Source: Acidobacteriota bacterium
GTDB taxonomy: Bacteria > Acidobacteriota > Terriglobia > Bryobacterales > Bryobacteraceae
NCBI GenBank assembly: GCA_018268875.1
Contig: JAFDVT010000571.1
Coordinates: 1-6,033 of the forward strand
Direction of reading: 5' to 3'
Length of the DNA stretch: 6,033 bases
Shown here: positions 4,902 through 6,033 of the stretch, piece by piece
Numbering within the stretch: the stretch's first letter is position 1
How the letters are laid out: each line of letters opens with the position of its first letter
Notes under the pieces: model-generated
Seen by the model: only the letters and a program-made list of their open reading frames with translations
The model's database searches: none
Told to the model about the DNA's origin: nothing
Position numbers and translations under genes: made by a program

Positions 4902-6033
4902 AATCGCTCGTGATGATCGCGCTGCTCTGCGCCGCCGCCGCTTCGGCCCAACTTCGAGTCGCCGTGGTGGACGCCTCGACCAACGCCGAAACCACCGTCA
5001 CCGGAGCGGTGTTCAACATCGGCAACCCGGGACCCAGCGACGAACTCAAGGTTCGCTTCCGCATCTACAACACGACAAGCCTTCCCATCACAGTCCAGCG
5101 CGTGCGTCTTTCGGGAGATGGATTCACGATGGTCGAGCCATCGGCCACGCCGCTCGCCGCCGGCCACTCGTTCGAACTCATCGTGACGTTCCGCGCCGCG
5201 CGCTACGGCGGCTACAGCGCAAACTTCACGATCGATGCCTGGTCCGTACTGCTTACCGCCAACGTCGCACTCGGGCCAACCGTCACCACCACTCGTGGCG
5301 GCACACCCATCAGCGCGGGAACGCCCATCGACCTCGGCAACGCATACGCCGGGCAAGCCATCAGCAAGACCTTCCTGCTGGAGAATCGCGAATCGCTGGC
5401 CCTGACGGTGCGGAGCCTACGCCTCGCCGGCGAAGCGATGACGCTCGCCCCAGGCACGTTCTCGACGTTTTCAATTGCCGCTGGACAGGCGGCGTCCATC
5501 GAGGTCCGCATCCTGCCTTCAGGCGCGGGCCGCCGTTATTCTGGATCGCTCACCATCGACGGACGCGTGTTCCCGCTCACCGCCGTTGGTACGGATCCGC
5601 AGTTGCCGCAGCCTTCGATTGAGATCGACGGCGTATCCGCCAGCGGCCAATCGCCCAAGCTTTCGGTGCAGTTCGCGACCGTGCCGGAAATCGACGTCAA
5701 CGGCACGCTGAAGATGGAATTTCAGCCCTTGCCCAGCGCCGGCGCAGCGGACGACCCGGCGATCCGCTTCCTCGCCTCGAGTGGCCGGAACCTTCCGGTA
5801 CAGGTTCGGCGAGGGCAAGCCAAAGCGTACTTCGGCGCAACGGCGAATGCCGCGCAGGATGCCGTGTTCCAGACCGGCGCCACCGCCGGAACCATCACCT
5901 GGACGCTCGAAATCGGGACGTTCCGTGAAGTTCGCACGATGGAATTGCCGCCCGCGCCCGCCAACGTATCGGAAGCTCTGGCGCTACGCCGCGTGCAGGA
6001 CTTGGATATCTCGCTCACCGGGTTCGACAACAC
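4898..6033 (+). CDS. Exported choice-of-anchor-D/Ig-like multidomain protein, 5' part (continues past right edge)
   Basis: The frame is open from ATG 4898 to the last base: 378 codons with no stop. A clean signal peptide comes first (MKSLVMIALLCAAAASA, then QLR). Residues 35-125 form one beta-sandwich unit (FNIGNPGPSDELKVRFRIYN, then VRLSGDGFTMV, LAAGHSFELIVTFRA and YSANFTI). Residues 140-233 form a second, similar unit (IDLGNAYAGQAISKTFLLEN, then VRSLRLAGEAMTL, IAAGQAASIEVRILP and YSGSLTIDGR). Both follow the choice-of-anchor-D/ASH-like pattern 'LG....G......F.L.N.....L.V..L.L.G......'. Residues 238-350 form a third beta-rich module of another type (TLKMEFQPLPS, DDPAIRFLASSGRNLPVQV, FQTGATAGTITWTLEIG). 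These domains usually mediate protein or surface contacts; no enzymatic motif is seen. Anchoring cannot be judged because the C-terminus is missing. The ATGA overlap and GGAGAG site couple it to the gene before. Confidence 0.88.
   Translation, partial: MKSLVMIALLCAAAASAQLRVAVVDASTNAETTVTGAVFNIGNPGPSDELKVRFRIYNTTSLPITVQRVRLSGDGFTMVEPSATPLAAGHSFELIVTFRAARYGGYSANFTIDAWSVLLTANVALGPTVTTTRGGTPISAGTPIDLGNAYAGQAISKTFLLENRESLALTVRSLRLAGEAMTLAPGTFSTFSIAAGQAASIEVRILPSGAGRRYSGSLTIDGRVFPLTAVGTDPQLPQPSIEIDGVSASGQSPKLSVQFATVPEIDVNGTLKMEFQPLPSAGAADDPAIRFLASSGRNLPVQVRRGQAKAYFGATANAAQDAVFQTGATAGTITWTLEIGTFREVRTMELPPAPANVSEALALRRVQDLDISLTGFDN

Noticed and set aside
1..6033. Mobile element, CRISPR array, tRNA or phage traces
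   Set aside because: No array-like repeats, terminal inverted repeats, transposase or integrase motifs or tRNA-like structures were seen. The genes share similar composition and packing.

Overview
The window is a dense, GC-rich bacterial stretch. Six genes or gene parts fill nearly all of it, and only three gaps (23, 64 and 52 bases) are non-coding. The style suggests an Acidobacteriota genome of the Solibacter/Bryobacter kind: high-GC codons, TTG and GTG starts, exported Ig-like and 'choice-of-anchor D'-like proteins, and TolB-like/TPR proteins. This placement rests on remembered protein style, not on a marker gene, so it is tentative. I see no tRNA, rRNA, CRISPR array, insertion sequence or phage gene.

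Left part (1-1357). The 3' end of an unrecognised gene runs off the left edge. It meets, tail to tail, a minus-strand DNA glycosylase of the Fpg/MutM/Nei family, and their stop codons overlap. The glycosylase start faces a divergent gene across only 23 bases. That gap is built as an inverted repeat whose two arms are the purine-rich ribosome-binding-like sequences of the two genes, around an AT-only core.

Middle (1358-3398). A TolB/FlgO-like plus TPR protein is followed, after a 64-base gap with a perfect TATAAT box, by a PP2C-type Ser/Thr protein phosphatase with all its metal-binding motifs. No partner kinase lies in the window.

Right part (3451-6033). Three genes are packed with 4-base stop/start overlaps (TTGA, then ATGA). 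All three appear to be exported: an Ig-like protein with a C-terminal glycine-rich membrane segment and a poly-Ser tract, a predicted beta-rich (possibly propeller-like) protein, and a multi-domain choice-of-anchor-D-like protein that continues past the right edge. The last of these has no stop in the window. The middle one starts at a TTG with a strong ribosome binding site, far downstream of its first in-frame ATG. This trio is the best candidate here for an undescribed functional unit, probably an envelope or surface assembly. Its job cannot be read from sequence alone, and a link to the upstream phosphatase rests only on shared strand and proximity.
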